A DNA stretch of 64,000 nucleotides from Gaiellasilicea sp963707575 (GCA_963707575.1 OY970171.1:2418001-2482000), one strand, 5' to 3'. Shown: positions 39,089 to 50,420, counted from the first letter of the stretch. Program-made: numbers and translations. The notes: generated by a model not told the origin, from the letters alone.

Positions 39089-41643
39089 CCCGCTTCGCGC
39101 TGAAGGGCCTGCTGGGGCGCAAGCTCCGCACCGCGCTGACGGCGATCGCGATCGTCCTCGGCGTCACGATGGTGAGCGGCACGTACGTGCTCACCGACTC
39201 GATCGACAAGGCGTTCGACTCGATCTTCACCGAGGTGCGCGAGGGCTCGAACGTCGTCGTCAGCGGCAAGTCGGCCTTCGACCTCTCGGACGGCAGCGGC
39301 GCGACCGCACCCTCGTTCGACGAGTCCGTGCTCGACGACGTCCGCGGCGTCGACGGCGTGCAGGCGGCCGAGGGCAGCGTCGACAGCGAGACGGCGCAGT
39401 TCATCGGCGAGGACGGCAAGGCGATCGTCTACGGCGGCGCGCCGAACCTCGGCTTCTCGATCGCGGACGGCGACTCGCAGTTCAATCCGCTCACGCTCGT
39501 CGAGGGAGCCTGGCCGGGGCCGGGCGATGTGGTCGTCGACGAGTCCACCGCCGACAAGGAGGACTTCGCCGTCGGTGACGAGGTCGGCGTCCAGGCAGCC
39601 GGCCCCGCCGAGCGGCTGCGCATCTCCGGGATCATCACGTTCGGCTCCGCCTCCTCGCTCGGCGGAGCGACCCTCGCCGGCTTCGACCTGCCGACGGCGC
39701 AGCGGCTCTTCGACAAGGAGGGCAAGCTCGACGAGGTCGCCGTCGCGGCGCGTGCGGGCGTCTCCGACCAGCAGCTGATCGACGAGATCCGCCCGGTGCT
39801 GCCGGACAACACCCAGGTGATCTCGGCGGCGCAGCAGTCGGAGGAGGACGCGGCCGACACGAACGAGTTCATCACCTTCCTGCAGGGCTTCCTGCTCGCG
39901 TTCGCAGGCATCGCGCTCTTCGTCGGCAGCTTCGTGATCGCGAACTCGCTCTCGATCACGATCGCCCAGCGGACGCGCGAGTTCGCGACGATCAGAACGC
40001 TGGGCGGCTCGCGGCGGCAAGTGCTCGTGTCGATCGTGATCGAGGCGCTCGTCGTCGGGATCCTCGCTTCGCTCGCCGGCCTCTTCCTCGGCCTCGGCCT
40101 GGCGCGGCTGCTCTTCCAGCTCTTCGACGCGGTCGGCTTCACGCTCCCGAACAGCGGCCTCGTCTTCGAGACGCGGACGATCGTCGTGTCGCTGCTCGTC
40201 GGCGTGCTCGTCACCCTCCTCGCGAGCCTGCGCCCCGCGGTGCGCGCCACGCGCGTTCCGCCGATCGCCGCCGTCCGCGAAGGGGCGACGCTGCCCGAGT
40301 CGCGCTTCGCCCGCTTCCGCACAGTTGGCTCGATCGCGCTGACCGCGCTCGGTTTCGCGGCGCTCGCCTACGGGCTCTTCGCGGAGGGTCTGGGGACGAC
40401 GCAGCTGCTCACCTGGATGGGGCTCGGCGCGCTGCTGATCTTCCTCGGCGTCGCGCTCTTCGCCCAGCGGATCGTGCGCCCGTTCGCGCAGCTGCTCGGC
40501 TGGCCGGCGACGCGCATCGGCGGCGTCGCCGGGAAGCTCGCGCGCGACAATGCGCGGCGGAACCCGCAGCGGACCGCCTCGACGGCCTCCGCGCTGATGA
40601 TCGGCCTCGCGCTCGTCACGCTCGTGGCGGTGCTCGCACAGGGGATCACGTCCACCTTCCGCGGCGCGGTCGAGGACATCTTCACGTCCGACTACGCGAT
40701 CACCGCGCAGAACAACTTCTCGCCGATCCCGACGAGCGCAGCGGAGGCGGCCGAAGACGCTCCGGGCGTCGAGGCGGTCGCGAGCGTGCGCACAGGCGAG
40801 GCGCGGATCTTCGACTCGAACGAGTTCGTGACCGCCGTCGACGAGTCCGCCGCCGACGCGATCACGCTCGACTGGATCGACGGCTCGCAGCAGGTGTTCT
40901 CGGACCTAGGCTCCGACGGGGCGTTCATCGCCGACGACTACGCCGAGGACCACGGCCTCTCGGTCGGATCTCCGATCACGATCCTGACGCCGTCGGGCGA
41001 GGAGGTCGGCCTCGAGATCAAGGGCATCTTCGACCCACCATCCGGAGGCTCCCCGTTCGGCACCGTGACCTTCTCGAGCGAGCTCTTCGACGATCTGTAT
41101 GAGTCGCCGCGCAACCTCTACTCGTTCGTGAAGATGGACGGCGGTGTCACCGACGCGAACACGGAAGCGCTCACGGCCGCCCTCGTCGACTTCCCGAACG
41201 CGAAGGCGCAGACGCGTGACGAGTTCGTCGACAACCAGATCGGAGCGCTCAGCTCGATCCTGAACATCCTCTACGTCCTGCTCGCCCTCTCCGTGGTCGT
41301 GTCCCTCTTCGGCATCGTGAACACGCTCGTCCTGACGGTCTTCGAGCGCACGCGCGAGATCGGGATGTTGCGCGCCGTCGGGATGACGCGGCGCCAGACG
41401 CGGCGGATGATCCGCCACGAGAGCATCATCACGGCCCTGATCGGCGGCCTGCTCGGGATCGCGCTCGGGATCGTCCTCGGCGGCCTGCTCGTCGCCCGCG
41501 TCGACTTCATCGAGTTCTCGCTCCCGACGACGCAGATCATCATCTTCGCCCTCCTGACGATCGTCGTCGGGATCATCGCGGCGATCTTCCCGGCCCGCCG
41601 CGCGGCCAAGCTGAACCCACTGGAAGCTCTCCAGTACGAATAG
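39085..41643 (+). CDS. FtsX-like (MacB-type) ABC permease, fused double unit
   Basis: 852 residues. An N-terminal helix (RKLRTALTAIAIVLGVTMV) anchors a large extracytoplasmic domain (about 45-260), then three helices (about 270-390), a linker with two more helices, a second extracytoplasmic domain (about 530-700), and three C-terminal helices with RTREIGMLRAVGMTRRQ. Two FtsX domains in one chain is the common actinobacterial form. No signal or lipobox. Works with the ATPase encoded just upstream. Substrate unknown; lipid, lipoprotein or antimicrobial export is usual for the group. Confidence 0.9.
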
Positions 41644-41646
41644 GCT
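41641..41646 (+). promoter_or_regulatory. -10 box for leaderless mvaB-like mRNA
   Basis: TAGGCT ends exactly six bases before the GTG at 41653 and begins at the TAG stop of the permease gene itself. This gives the downstream gene its own possible leaderless promoter although it lies only 9 nt after the operon. Confidence 0.4.
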
Positions 41647-41652
41647 CGCGGC

Positions 41653-42519
41653 GTGCGCGTCACGCTGTGCGACGTCGGGCCCCGGGACGGGCTCCAGAAC
41701 GAGCCGGACACGCTCGAGCCGGCCGTTCGTGCAGAGCTCGTGCGCAGGCTGGCGGCCGCAGGGCTGCCGCGGATCGAGGCGGCCAGCTTCGTCGACCCGC
41801 AGCGGGTGCCGCAGATGGCGGGCGCCGAGGAGGTGGTCGCGGGCGTCGGGGAGGTGGAGGCCGAGCTCGCCGGACTTGTCTTGAACGAGCGCGGCTACGA
41901 CCGGCTCGCGGCGACCGCCCTCGACCGCGTCAACGTCACCCTCGCCGCGACGGACAGCTTCAACCGCCGGAACGGAAATGCGTCGCTGACCGAGGCGACG
42001 GAGCGGGTCGAGCGGATCCTCGGAGCGGCGGGGCTGCCCACGACGGCGACGATCAGCTGCTCGTTCGGGTGCCCGTTCGAAGGTGAGGTCGACCCGGGCG
42101 TGGTGGCCGACCTGGCGGCGCGGCTCACCGCGGCGGGCGCCGGCGAGGTCGTCCTCGCGGACACGATCGGCGTCGCGACGCCGGGCGCGGTGAAGGCCCT
42201 CGTCGGGCGGACCGGTGCCGCCGGAGGCCATTTCCACGACACGCGTCACACGGGGGTCGCGAATGCGTGGGCGGCTCTCGAGGCCGGAGCGACGCTGCTC
42301 GACGCATCGGTCGGCGGGCTTGGCGGCTGCCCCTTCGCGCCGCGTGCCACCGGCAACGTCGCGACCGAGGACGTCCTCTACCTGCTCGGGCGCGAGGGGG
42401 TGGAGACGGGCGTCGACCTCGACGCGCTGATCGCCGTCGCGGTGTGGTTGGAGGCGGTGCTCGGCCGCGAGCTGCCGGGCCGCGTCTACCGCGCCGGGAC
42501 GTTCCCTAACAGCGCCTGA
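41653..42519 (+). CDS. Hydroxymethylglutaryl-CoA lyase-like enzyme
   Basis: 288-residue DRE-TIM metallolyase. VTLCDVGPRDGLQNEP is the metal-binding start, IEAASFVDPQRVPQMA the second strand, HFHDTRHTGVANAW carries metal-binding His pairs, and VGGLGGCPFAP holds the catalytic Cys of HMG-CoA lyases. It splits HMG-CoA or a related acyl-CoA into acetyl-CoA and a keto acid, the end of leucine breakdown. The usual HDT sequence reads HDTRHTG. No other leucine genes adjoin. Overlaps the converging gene by 14 nt. Confidence 0.88.
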   Translation: MRVTLCDVGPRDGLQNEPDTLEPAVRAELVRRLAAAGLPRIEAASFVDPQRVPQMAGAEEVVAGVGEVEAELAGLVLNERGYDRLAATALDRVNVTLAATDSFNRRNGNASLTEATERVERILGAAGLPTTATISCSFGCPFEGEVDPGVVADLAARLTAAGAGEVVLADTIGVATPGAVKALVGRTGAAGGHFHDTRHTGVANAWAALEAGATLLDASVGGLGGCPFAPRATGNVATEDVLYLLGREGVETGVDLDALIAVAVWLEAVLGRELPGRVYRAGTFPNSA

Positions 42520-43195
42520 TCGAGCCGCAGGCGCGGTCGATCGGGACGACGCGGCTGGTTGTCGTGACGCCGACGAGGCGACCCGACTCGTCGAAGACGG
42601 GCGCGCCCGGGACCGTTCGGCCCTTCAGCCCCCAGATCGCGGCCTGCCGGGACTCGGTCACCACGAAGATGGCCGAGCCGGCGGGCGTCGCGGCGACGAG
42701 CGCGTCACCCTTCTCCACGGGAGCGGCCCGTCGCTGCTGCCACAAAGGGCGCGCGACGTCGCCCTCGACGCGGACGAGCCCGAGCCCCGAGCGCCGGTTC
42801 GTGCGCACGAGCTTCCCGTCGAGAGCGCGCGTGCCGATCTCGACACTGACCCTCCGGTCCGGGCCGGTCTGCCAGCCGCCGGCGGGGCGCGCGGTGACGA
42901 CCAGGCTGAGACCGTTCGCAGTCCAGGCGACGAAGCCCGCCGAGTCGCCGATCGAGACGACGCTGCGGCCGCCACGTGCGGCGATCGTGCCGAGCGCGAG
43001 GTCAGACGAAGTGGGGGCGAGTGGCCCCGTGCTCGGAGGCGAGACCGTTGCGGGCGCCGCCTCGCCGGTCGGGTCGGTCCCGTCGACGAGCTGCCAGCCG
43101 ACGAAGAGGGCCGTGACGTACAGGACGAGCGCGACCCCTGCCTTCCAACTCGGCGTGTTCCGGCGGCGCTGGCGCGGGAACGACGCTGCTTCCAT
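42506..43195 (-). CDS. Membrane-anchored trypsin-like protein lacking catalytic serine
   Basis: 229 residues. One membrane helix (about 18-38, AGVALVLYVTALFVGWQLV), then a Pro/Thr-rich linker and an extracytoplasmic domain with a trypsin-fold feel: RTVPGAPVFDESGRLVGVTT parallels the GNSGGPVFD..GRLVGV stretch of HtrA proteases, but the serine position is Ala and no His-Asp pair is evident. Two C-terminal Cys residues could bond. Probably a non-enzymatic binding or sensing domain; no PDZ is present. Family assignment tentative. Confidence 0.6.
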   Translation of the reverse strand: MEAASFPRQRRRNTPSWKAGVALVLYVTALFVGWQLVDGTDPTGEAAPATVSPPSTGPLAPTSSDLALGTIAARGGRSVVSIGDSAGFVAWTANGLSLVVTARPAGGWQTGPDRRVSVEIGTRALDGKLVRTNRRSGLGLVRVEGDVARPLWQQRRAAPVEKGDALVAATPAGSAIFVVTESRQAAIWGLKGRTVPGAPVFDESGRLVGVTTTSRVVPIDRACGSIRRC

Positions 43196-43231
43196 GAGCG
43201 TATCTGGCCCGTTTGCAGGGGAGTCAAACGC

Positions 43232-44431
43232 TCAGGCGATCCCGATCACGCCCGCGCGGGCGAGGTCGTCGATCTCGCCCGCGTGGTAGCCGGCCTCGCG
43301 GAGGATCTCCGCCGTGTGCTCGCCCAGGAGTGGTGGCGCCGAGCGGTGGTACACGCGAGCACCGTCCAGCGAGAGGGGCAGGGCAGGCAGGCGCAGGTCG
43401 GGGATCGTCGGGTGCTCGAGCGGCTGCAGCAGCTCGAGCGCCTCGGTCTGTGGCGAGGCGAGCACGTCGGCCACGTCGGCCACCGGCGCCACGGGCACCC
43501 CGGCGCGCGTCAGCCGCTCGCGCCATTCGGCGTTGCCGGCCCGCGCGAGCTCGGTCTCCAGCAGCGCCACCAGGGCGTCGCGATTCGCGACGCGATCGGG
43601 ATTCGTGCGGAAGCGGGGATCGGCGCCGAGCTCCGGCACGCCGAGCTCCCGGCAGAGGAGCGCGAAGAGGCGGTCGTTCCCGGCGGCCACCATCAGCTCG
43701 CCGTCGCCCGTGCGGAGGACCTCGTAGGGCGCGACCATGGGAAAGCGGGTGCCTTGGCCTTGCGGGACCGTGCCGTCGGCGAGGTGGCCGGCGAGGTGGT
43801 AGCCGATCGCCGCGAGCGCGGTCTCGTAGAGGGAGACGTCGACCACCCGTCCGGTGCCGGTGTGCGTGCGCTCGAGCAGCGCGGAGAGGATCCCGAGCGC
43901 GGCCCACGTCCCCGTGCTCTGGTCGATGAGCGACGAGCCGACGCGCACGCCCGGGCGGCCGGGCTCGCCCGTCATCGAGATCAGGCCGCCCGCGGCCTGC
44001 ATCAGCGCGTCGTAGCCCGGCTCTTCCCGCAACGGACCGACGTGGCCATAGGCGCCGATCGAGCAGTAGACGAGTCGCGGGTTGCGTTCCCGCAGCTCGT
44101 CCGCTCCGAGGCCGAGCCGGTCCGCGAGCCCCGGACGCAGGCTCTGGAGGAAGACGTCGGCGCCGGCTGCCAGCCGCAGCACGACGTCGCGGCCGGCCGG
44201 CTCGCGGAGCGAGCACGCGAGCGAGCGCTTCGACGCGTTCACGGAGAGGAACATCGTGCCCTCGCCGCCCCAGAAAGGCGGGCCCCACGCGCGGGCGTCG
44301 TCGCCCGTGTCCGGGCGCTCCACCTTGACGACGTCGGCGCCGAGCGAGCCGAGGATCTCGGCGCAGTACGGGCCGGCGATCGACGTCGTCACGTCGAGAA
44401 CGCGCAGTCCGGTGAGGGGGACGAAGGTCAC
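43232..44431 (-). CDS. CaiB/BaiF-type (family III) CoA transferase
   Basis: 399 residues. LRVLDVTTSIAGPYCAEILGSLGADVVKVERP is matched by the family N-terminus (LDLT...AGP...LADLGADVIKVE), and Asp170 in SSLIDQSTG is the acyl-anhydride-forming aspartate. Moves CoA between carboxylic acids. GTG start behind GAGCAGG; a GAAGAT box six bases upstream would also allow a leaderless start. It is transcribed away from the DedA gene across 41 nt. Confidence 0.92.
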   Translation of the reverse strand: MTFVPLTGLRVLDVTTSIAGPYCAEILGSLGADVVKVERPDTGDDARAWGPPFWGGEGTMFLSVNASKRSLACSLREPAGRDVVLRLAAGADVFLQSLRPGLADRLGLGADELRERNPRLVYCSIGAYGHVGPLREEPGYDALMQAAGGLISMTGEPGRPGVRVGSSLIDQSTGTWAALGILSALLERTHTGTGRVVDVSLYETALAAIGYHLAGHLADGTVPQGQGTRFPMVAPYEVLRTGDGELMVAAGNDRLFALLCRELGVPELGADPRFRTNPDRVANRDALVALLETELARAGNAEWRERLTRAGVPVAPVADVADVLASPQTEALELLQPLEHPTIPDLRLPALPLSLDGARVYHRSAPPLLGEHTAEILREAGYHAGEIDDLARAGVIGIA

Positions 44432-44472
44432 CTGCTCATCTTCGCCTTCGATGCCTCTGCCAGGATGGGCAG

Positions 44473-45072
44473 GTGTTCGAGTCGATCGTCGACGCCGTCT
44501 CCGGCTCCAACTGGAGCTACCTGATCGTCTTCGCGATCGCCGCGATCGACGCCTTCTTTCCGATCGTTCCCAGCGAGGCGACTGCGATCGCGGCCGGGGT
44601 CGTCGCGGGGACGGGCGGGCTGCGGGTGGAGATCGTGATCCTCGCCGCTGCGGGAGGGGCGCTCCTCGGTGACAACATCACCTTCTTCGGCGGCCACTTC
44701 CTCGGCGAGCGGCTCGACCGCCGCTTCTTCCAGGGGGAGAAGGCGAAGAAACGCGTGGACTGGGCGCGCAAGACGCTCGACGAGCGCGGGCCGTACCTGA
44801 TCGTCGTCGCGCGCTTCATCCCCGGCGGGCGCACGGTGACGATGTTCACGGCCGGCTTCGTGGAGACGTTCCCGTGGCGCCGCTTCATCGTCTTCGACCT
44901 GATCGCCTGCATGATCTGGGGCACGTACGCCGTGGCGCTCGGCTACTTCGGCGGCAAGACGTTCGAGGAGGAGCCCTGGAAGGGACTCCTCCTCGCGTTC
45001 GTGATCGCGCTCGCCGTTACGGGAGCGGTGGAGGCGTACCGGCATCTACGCCGGCGGCAGGCCCACGCCTGA
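44473..45072 (+). CDS. DedA-family membrane protein
   Basis: 199 residues, four to five hydrophobic segments. DAFFPIVPSEATAIAAGVVAG is the DedA re-entrant loop with its essential Glu, and VVARFIPGGRTVTMFTAGF contains the F-x-R-x-x-P-x-x-R-like motif needed for proton-coupled lipid-carrier or phosphatidylethanolamine flipping in this superfamily. GTG start; CAGGAT sits six bases upstream. Its 3' end overlaps the converging small membrane protein gene by 56 nt. Confidence 0.9.
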   Translation: MFESIVDAVSGSNWSYLIVFAIAAIDAFFPIVPSEATAIAAGVVAGTGGLRVEIVILAAAGGALLGDNITFFGGHFLGERLDRRFFQGEKAKKRVDWARKTLDERGPYLIVVARFIPGGRTVTMFTAGFVETFPWRRFIVFDLIACMIWGTYAVALGYFGGKTFEEEPWKGLLLAFVIALAVTGAVEAYRHLRRRQAHA

Positions 45073-45469
45073 GCCCGAGGTCTCGCATGCCGCGGTGTGC
45101 GATGAACGCCGCATAGACCATCACGAAGAGCGCCAGCAGTCCGTGCAGGCCGTGCACCCAGGCGGCCGAGGAGCTGACGGGATCGTCGTCGGGCGGGAGC
45201 AGGAAGATCTGCACCGTCCCCAGCACGAACAGCCCGAAGGTGACGCCGATCCATCTCCAGGCCCGCGGCCAGGCCCCGAACGCCGTCAGGAACACGAGCA
45301 ACTCGAAGGCGTGAATGACGAGGCCGCCGATGATGCCGTGGGCATCAAGTACACCCTCGTCGCTCTGATTACCGATCGCCCACGTCGCGATCAGGTACGC
45401 CTGCACGAAAATCAGGAGCACGATCGCCGACGCCAGCACGAAGTTGATCCACAGGAAGGTTCGTCTCAT
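45017..45469 (-). CDS. Small four-helix membrane protein (DUF6220-like)
   Basis: 150 residues with four hydrophobic helices (about 5-27, 45-65, 72-92, 103-125). HGIIGGLVIHAFELLVFL and HGLHGLLALFVMVYAAFIAHRG repeat a His-containing helix pattern that suggests haem or quinone contacts, as in the small DUF6220-like family; this is a tentative match. ATG at 45469; TAAGCT seven bases upstream suits a leaderless mRNA. The 3' end runs 56 nt into the DedA gene on the other strand. Confidence 0.6.
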   Translation of the reverse strand: MRRTFLWINFVLASAIVLLIFVQAYLIATWAIGNQSDEGVLDAHGIIGGLVIHAFELLVFLTAFGAWPRAWRWIGVTFGLFVLGTVQIFLLPPDDDPVSSSAAWVHGLHGLLALFVMVYAAFIAHRGMRDLGLRRGPAAGVDAGTPPPLP

Positions 45470-45475
45470 GCGCGC

Positions 45476-45487
45476 GAGCTTAAGCTC
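45476..45487. promoter_or_regulatory. Perfect palindrome in a 39-nt divergent promoter
   Basis: GAGCTTAAGCTC, a perfect 12-bp palindrome, lies between the divergent small membrane protein and RmlD-like genes. TAAGCT within it is a candidate -10 box for the minus gene, and TAGCGT (45497-45502) six bases before the GTG at 45509 is the plus -10 box. A regulator bound here would affect both. Confidence 0.5.
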
Positions 45488-45508
45488 CTGGCCGGATAGC
45501 GTGCAACC

Positions 45509-46252
45509 GTGCGGATCCACGTCACCGGCGCGACCGGCTATCTGGGCTCCGAGCTGGCGCGTCAGGCGCCGCAGGCATCCACCGAGCGGGCCGAGGTGCG
45601 CGATGCGAGGGCCGTCCGGGAGCTGTTCGAGCGCGTGCGCCCCGACGTCGTCATCCATACCGCCTATCGCCAGGACGGCCCGGTCGCGGCCGAGATCAAC
45701 AGCGACGGCTCGGAGACCGTCGCTCGCGCGGCCGCTGCTGTCGGCGCGCGTCTCGTCCACCTCTCCACGGACGTCGTCTTCGACGGCCGCAAGGGAGCGC
45801 CGTACGTGGAGAGCGACTCGCCCGCGCCGGTCACGGACTACGGGCGCACGAAGGCCGAGGCGGAGGCGCGCGTCGCGGCCGTGCACCCGGATGCGCTTCT
45901 CGTCCGCACCTCGCTTCTCTACGGCGGCGCGGAGGCCTCGAAGCACGAGCTGGCCGCACGCGATCCCGAGCTGACCTTCTACACGGACGAGGTCCGCAGC
46001 CCCGTGCACGTGGGCGATCTCGCGGCGGCTCTGCTCGAGCTGGCCGCTCTCCAGGTGGCGGGACCGCTGCACGTGGCCGGCGCCGACGCCGTCTCGCGGG
46101 CCGAGCTGGCAGAGCTGATCGCAGGGCGGCCCGTCCGTACCGGTATGGCGCCGCCCGGGCGCCCGCTCGACTGCACCCTCGACTCCTCGCGCGCGCAGGC
46201 GCTGATCCGCACGCGGCTGCGCGGAGTCCGCGAGGTGCTGGCGTCCGGCTAG
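45509..46252 (+). CDS. RmlD-like NAD(P)-binding sugar-nucleotide reductase family protein
   Basis: 247 residues, extended SDR. VTGATGYLGSELA (5-17) is the cofactor loop, LVHLSTDVVFDGRKG the Ser/Thr strand and YGRTKAEAEA the YxxxK pair, as in dTDP-4-dehydrorhamnose reductase RmlD. Shorter than RmlD (about 290) and isolated from rhamnose genes, so the substrate is unsure. Start GTG fits a leaderless promoter (TAGCGT, six bases upstream). The stop overlaps the converging cyclase gene by 4 nt. Confidence 0.8.
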   Translation: MRIHVTGATGYLGSELARQAPQASTERAEVRDARAVRELFERVRPDVVIHTAYRQDGPVAAEINSDGSETVARAAAAVGARLVHLSTDVVFDGRKGAPYVESDSPAPVTDYGRTKAEAEARVAAVHPDALLVRTSLLYGGAEASKHELAARDPELTFYTDEVRSPVHVGDLAAALLELAALQVAGPLHVAGADAVSRAELAELIAGRPVRTGMAPPGRPLDCTLDSSRAQALIRTRLRGVREVLASG

Positions 46253-47004
46253 AAGGCGAGCTTCACGAGCAGGATCACCACGATCACCACAGCCGCCAAC
46301 AGGGCGAAGGAAATCGCGGCGATCGCGAGGCCCGACACGGCGAGTCCGACCGGCAGCTTGGGGTCGGAGTCGTCAAGGAACGCCCGCTCGATGTCGCGTT
46401 CCACCCGGCGCTGGATCCGCTCTCCCAGGAGCTCGCCGCTCGTCTTCGGGGAGTCGGTCTTGAGCGGCGGGAACGAGGAGGCCTCTCCGTCGACCGAGAG
46501 CTCGTAGATCCGCTCGTGCTGGATGTCCTTCAGCTGGGCCTCGCCGTGGTCGTGCAAGGTGACGCCCTCCGGCAGGGTGTTGCCGAGCAGCGCCCGCGTC
46601 GTCTCGGAGACGAGGATCTGGCCGCCGTGCCCCGCCGCGGAGATCCTCGCTGCGCGCACGACGTCCATGCCCAGGTAGCCCTCGTCGCCGACCGAGGGCT
46701 CGCCCGTGTGCAGCCCCATCCGCACCCGCACGTCGGCGCCTTGCGGCCAGGCGTGGGCGCGCAGGGCGCGTTGGGCGTCGACGGCTCCGCGTACGGCGTC
46801 GCGGGCGCGCGTGAACGAGAAGAAGAACGCATCGCCCTGCGTGTCGACCTCGGTGCCGCCCGCGGCCCCGAGAGCGTCGCGCAGGAGCCGCCGGTGGTCG
46901 CGGGCGACCTCGGCGTAGCCGTCGCCGAGCTCCTGCAGCAGGCGCGTCGACCCCTCGATGTCGGTGAAGACGAAGGTGACGGTGCCGTCGGGGAACGAGC
47001 TCAT
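46249..47004 (-). CDS. Class III adenylate/guanylate cyclase with C-terminal membrane anchor
   Basis: 251 residues. Catalytic domain (about 5-165) starts VTFVFTDIEGSTRLLQ with the first metal-binding Asp, has GTEVDTQGDAFFFSF with the second Asp, RMGLHTGEP for the transition-state region and GQILVSETT near the end. The C-terminus has a hydrophobic helix (about 220-248), so it is tail-anchored, an unusual order. No sensor domain. ATG at 47004; TTTAAT six bases upstream suggests leaderless transcription. Starts 14 nt from the divergent thioredoxin-fold gene. Confidence 0.88.
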   Translation of the reverse strand: MSSFPDGTVTFVFTDIEGSTRLLQELGDGYAEVARDHRRLLRDALGAAGGTEVDTQGDAFFFSFTRARDAVRGAVDAQRALRAHAWPQGADVRVRMGLHTGEPSVGDEGYLGMDVVRAARISAAGHGGQILVSETTRALLGNTLPEGVTLHDHGEAQLKDIQHERIYELSVDGEASSFPPLKTDSPKTSGELLGERIQRRVERDIERAFLDDSDPKLPVGLAVSGLAIAAISFALLAAVVIVVILLVKLAF

Positions 47005-47018
47005 GGGACTATTAAAAC

Positions 47019-48911
<1,893 letters not shown>

Positions 48912-49025
48912 CCTCGAGGGCCGCCAAACGGCGGGTCGAATCGGCTGCATTTCAGGCGGTGGACGAGCGCCCGGAGTACCGCCTCGCTGTACCTCCGTTT
49001 AGGGACTAACTTCGCTTCGCGTTCG

Positions 49026-49054
49026 TTGTCTTATCCCTTGAAACGGAGTACTCT
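49026..49054 (+). promoter_or_regulatory. Promoter of the LivK-like gene
   Basis: TTGTCT (49026-49031), 17-nt spacer, TACTCT (49049-49054); start near 49061 gives a 37-nt leader containing AAAGGAG. The 186-nt gap before it holds only this promoter and a weak hairpin. Confidence 0.65.
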
Positions 49055-49097
49055 CGCCGCTGGAGCGGCCTCTTTCTGTTCACCAAAGGAGTGGTTC

Positions 49098-50363
49098 ATG
49101 CGTAGGGTCTCACTCGCTGGGCTCGCACTGGTCGGCGCGCTTGTGCTCGCGATTCCGGCCGCGTTCGCCAAGCCGGACGCCGGGGCACAATCGGCCCCCG
49201 GAATCAGCGCCAGGACGATCAAGATCGGTGGCACATTCCCGCTGACGGGCGCGGCGTCGAGCTATGCACCGATCCCGCAGGCTATGAAGGCCTACTTCAG
49301 CTGGGTCAACTCCCGCAAGGGCCCGGACGGGAAGCGCGGCGTCTACGGCCGCCAGATCGCCTTCACGTACTACGACGACGGCTACAACCCGGTCAACTCC
49401 GTGCAGCTGACGCGCAAGCTCGTCCAGGAGGACAAGGTCTTCGCGGTCGTTGGCTCGCTCGGCACCGAGGTGAACGACGCGATCCGGCCGTATCTGAACT
49501 CGGCCCGCGTGCCGCACGTCCTCGTCTCCACCGGTGCGAGCCACTTCGGCTCCCAGTACCGGCAGTTCCCGTGGACGATCGGCTGGCAGCCGGACTACGT
49601 CGCTGAAGGCCGTCTGTACGGGGGCGACATCCGCCGCAACCACGCCAACGCGAAGATCGCGATCCTGTACCAGAACGACAGCTACGGCAAGGACTACCTG
49701 ATCGGCTTCAAGTCCGCTCTCGGCGACGCGAACGCGAAGCGGCAGATCGTGGGCGAAGAGCCATTCGAGGTCACGAGCCCGAGCCCGAGCTCGCAGGTCG
49801 CGAAGCTGCGCGCGACGGGCGCGGACACGCTGGTCATCTTCGTGACGCCGCGGCCGACGATCCAGACCTACGGGATCATCCGGGCTCTCGGCTGGAAGCC
49901 GGCCAACATCTACGTCAACTCGGTGTCGGCGACGGACGCGTTCATGACGACGGCCGTGGCCGCGTCGAACGCCGCGACGGTGAACGGCTCGATCAGCGCC
50001 TCGTACCTGAAGGATCCGGCGTCGTCGACGTGGGACAACGACGCGACGGTCAAGCAGTACAAGACGCTGATGGCGAAGTACAACCCCCGCGGACGCGTCA
50101 CGGACGGGTTGAACTTCTACGGCTTCGCCAAGGCGCACACGTTCGTGAGCGCGATGTACAAGGCGGGCAAGAACCCGACGCGTGCCTCGCTCATGCGGGC
50201 GCTCGCGTCGTTCAACGAGACGAGCCCCTTCGCACTGCCCGGCGTTCGCCTCAAGACGAGCGTGAGGGACCACTTCATCATCTCGCAGCAGCGGATGATG
50301 CGGTACAACAACGGCGGCTGGGCGCTCACCGGCCCGCTCGTCGACGGACGGCCGCGCGGCTAG
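49098..50363 (+). CDS. Branched-chain amino acid-type ABC substrate-binding protein (LivK-like)
   Basis: 421 residues, secreted. Signal peptide (1-24, cleavage after AFA). TIKIGGTFPLTGAASSYAPIP opens the periplasmic-binding fold (family Peripla_BP_6); YYDDGYNPVNSVQLTRKLV and ILYQNDSYGKDYLIGFKSAL are classic. No lipobox is visible, odd for a Gram-positive-type binding protein. No permease or ATPase genes follow, so it relies on a transporter elsewhere. Ligands of this family include amino acids, amides and aromatic acids. Strong GAAAGGAG-like site and promoter; terminator directly after. Confidence 0.9.
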   Translation: MRRVSLAGLALVGALVLAIPAAFAKPDAGAQSAPGISARTIKIGGTFPLTGAASSYAPIPQAMKAYFSWVNSRKGPDGKRGVYGRQIAFTYYDDGYNPVNSVQLTRKLVQEDKVFAVVGSLGTEVNDAIRPYLNSARVPHVLVSTGASHFGSQYRQFPWTIGWQPDYVAEGRLYGGDIRRNHANAKIAILYQNDSYGKDYLIGFKSALGDANAKRQIVGEEPFEVTSPSPSSQVAKLRATGADTLVIFVTPRPTIQTYGIIRALGWKPANIYVNSVSATDAFMTTAVAASNAATVNGSISASYLKDPASSTWDNDATVKQYKTLMAKYNPRGRVTDGLNFYGFAKAHTFVSAMYKAGKNPTRASLMRALASFNETSPFALPGVRLKTSVRDHFIISQQRMMRYNNGGWALTGPLVDGRPRG

Positions 50364-50386
50364 CGGACACCGTCACGTGAGAGGAT

Positions 50387-50412
50387 CGTGGGGGCCGGAA
50401 ACGGCCCCCACG
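50387..50412 (+). terminator. Hairpin terminator with GAAA tetraloop
   Basis: CGTGGGGGCCG (50387-50397) and CGGCCCCCACG (50402-50412) form a perfect 11-bp stem with a GAAA loop, followed by TCTGTCTC. It ends 8 nt before the acyl-CoA dehydrogenase ATG, so that gene has no room for a ribosome site outside the hairpin. Confidence 0.8.
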
Positions 50413-50420
50413 TCTGTCTC

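Noticed and set aside
49110..50273. Long minus-strand frame opposite the LivK-like gene
   Set aside because: Arg/Val-rich shadow translation; the plus strand has signal peptide, motifs, promoter and terminator.
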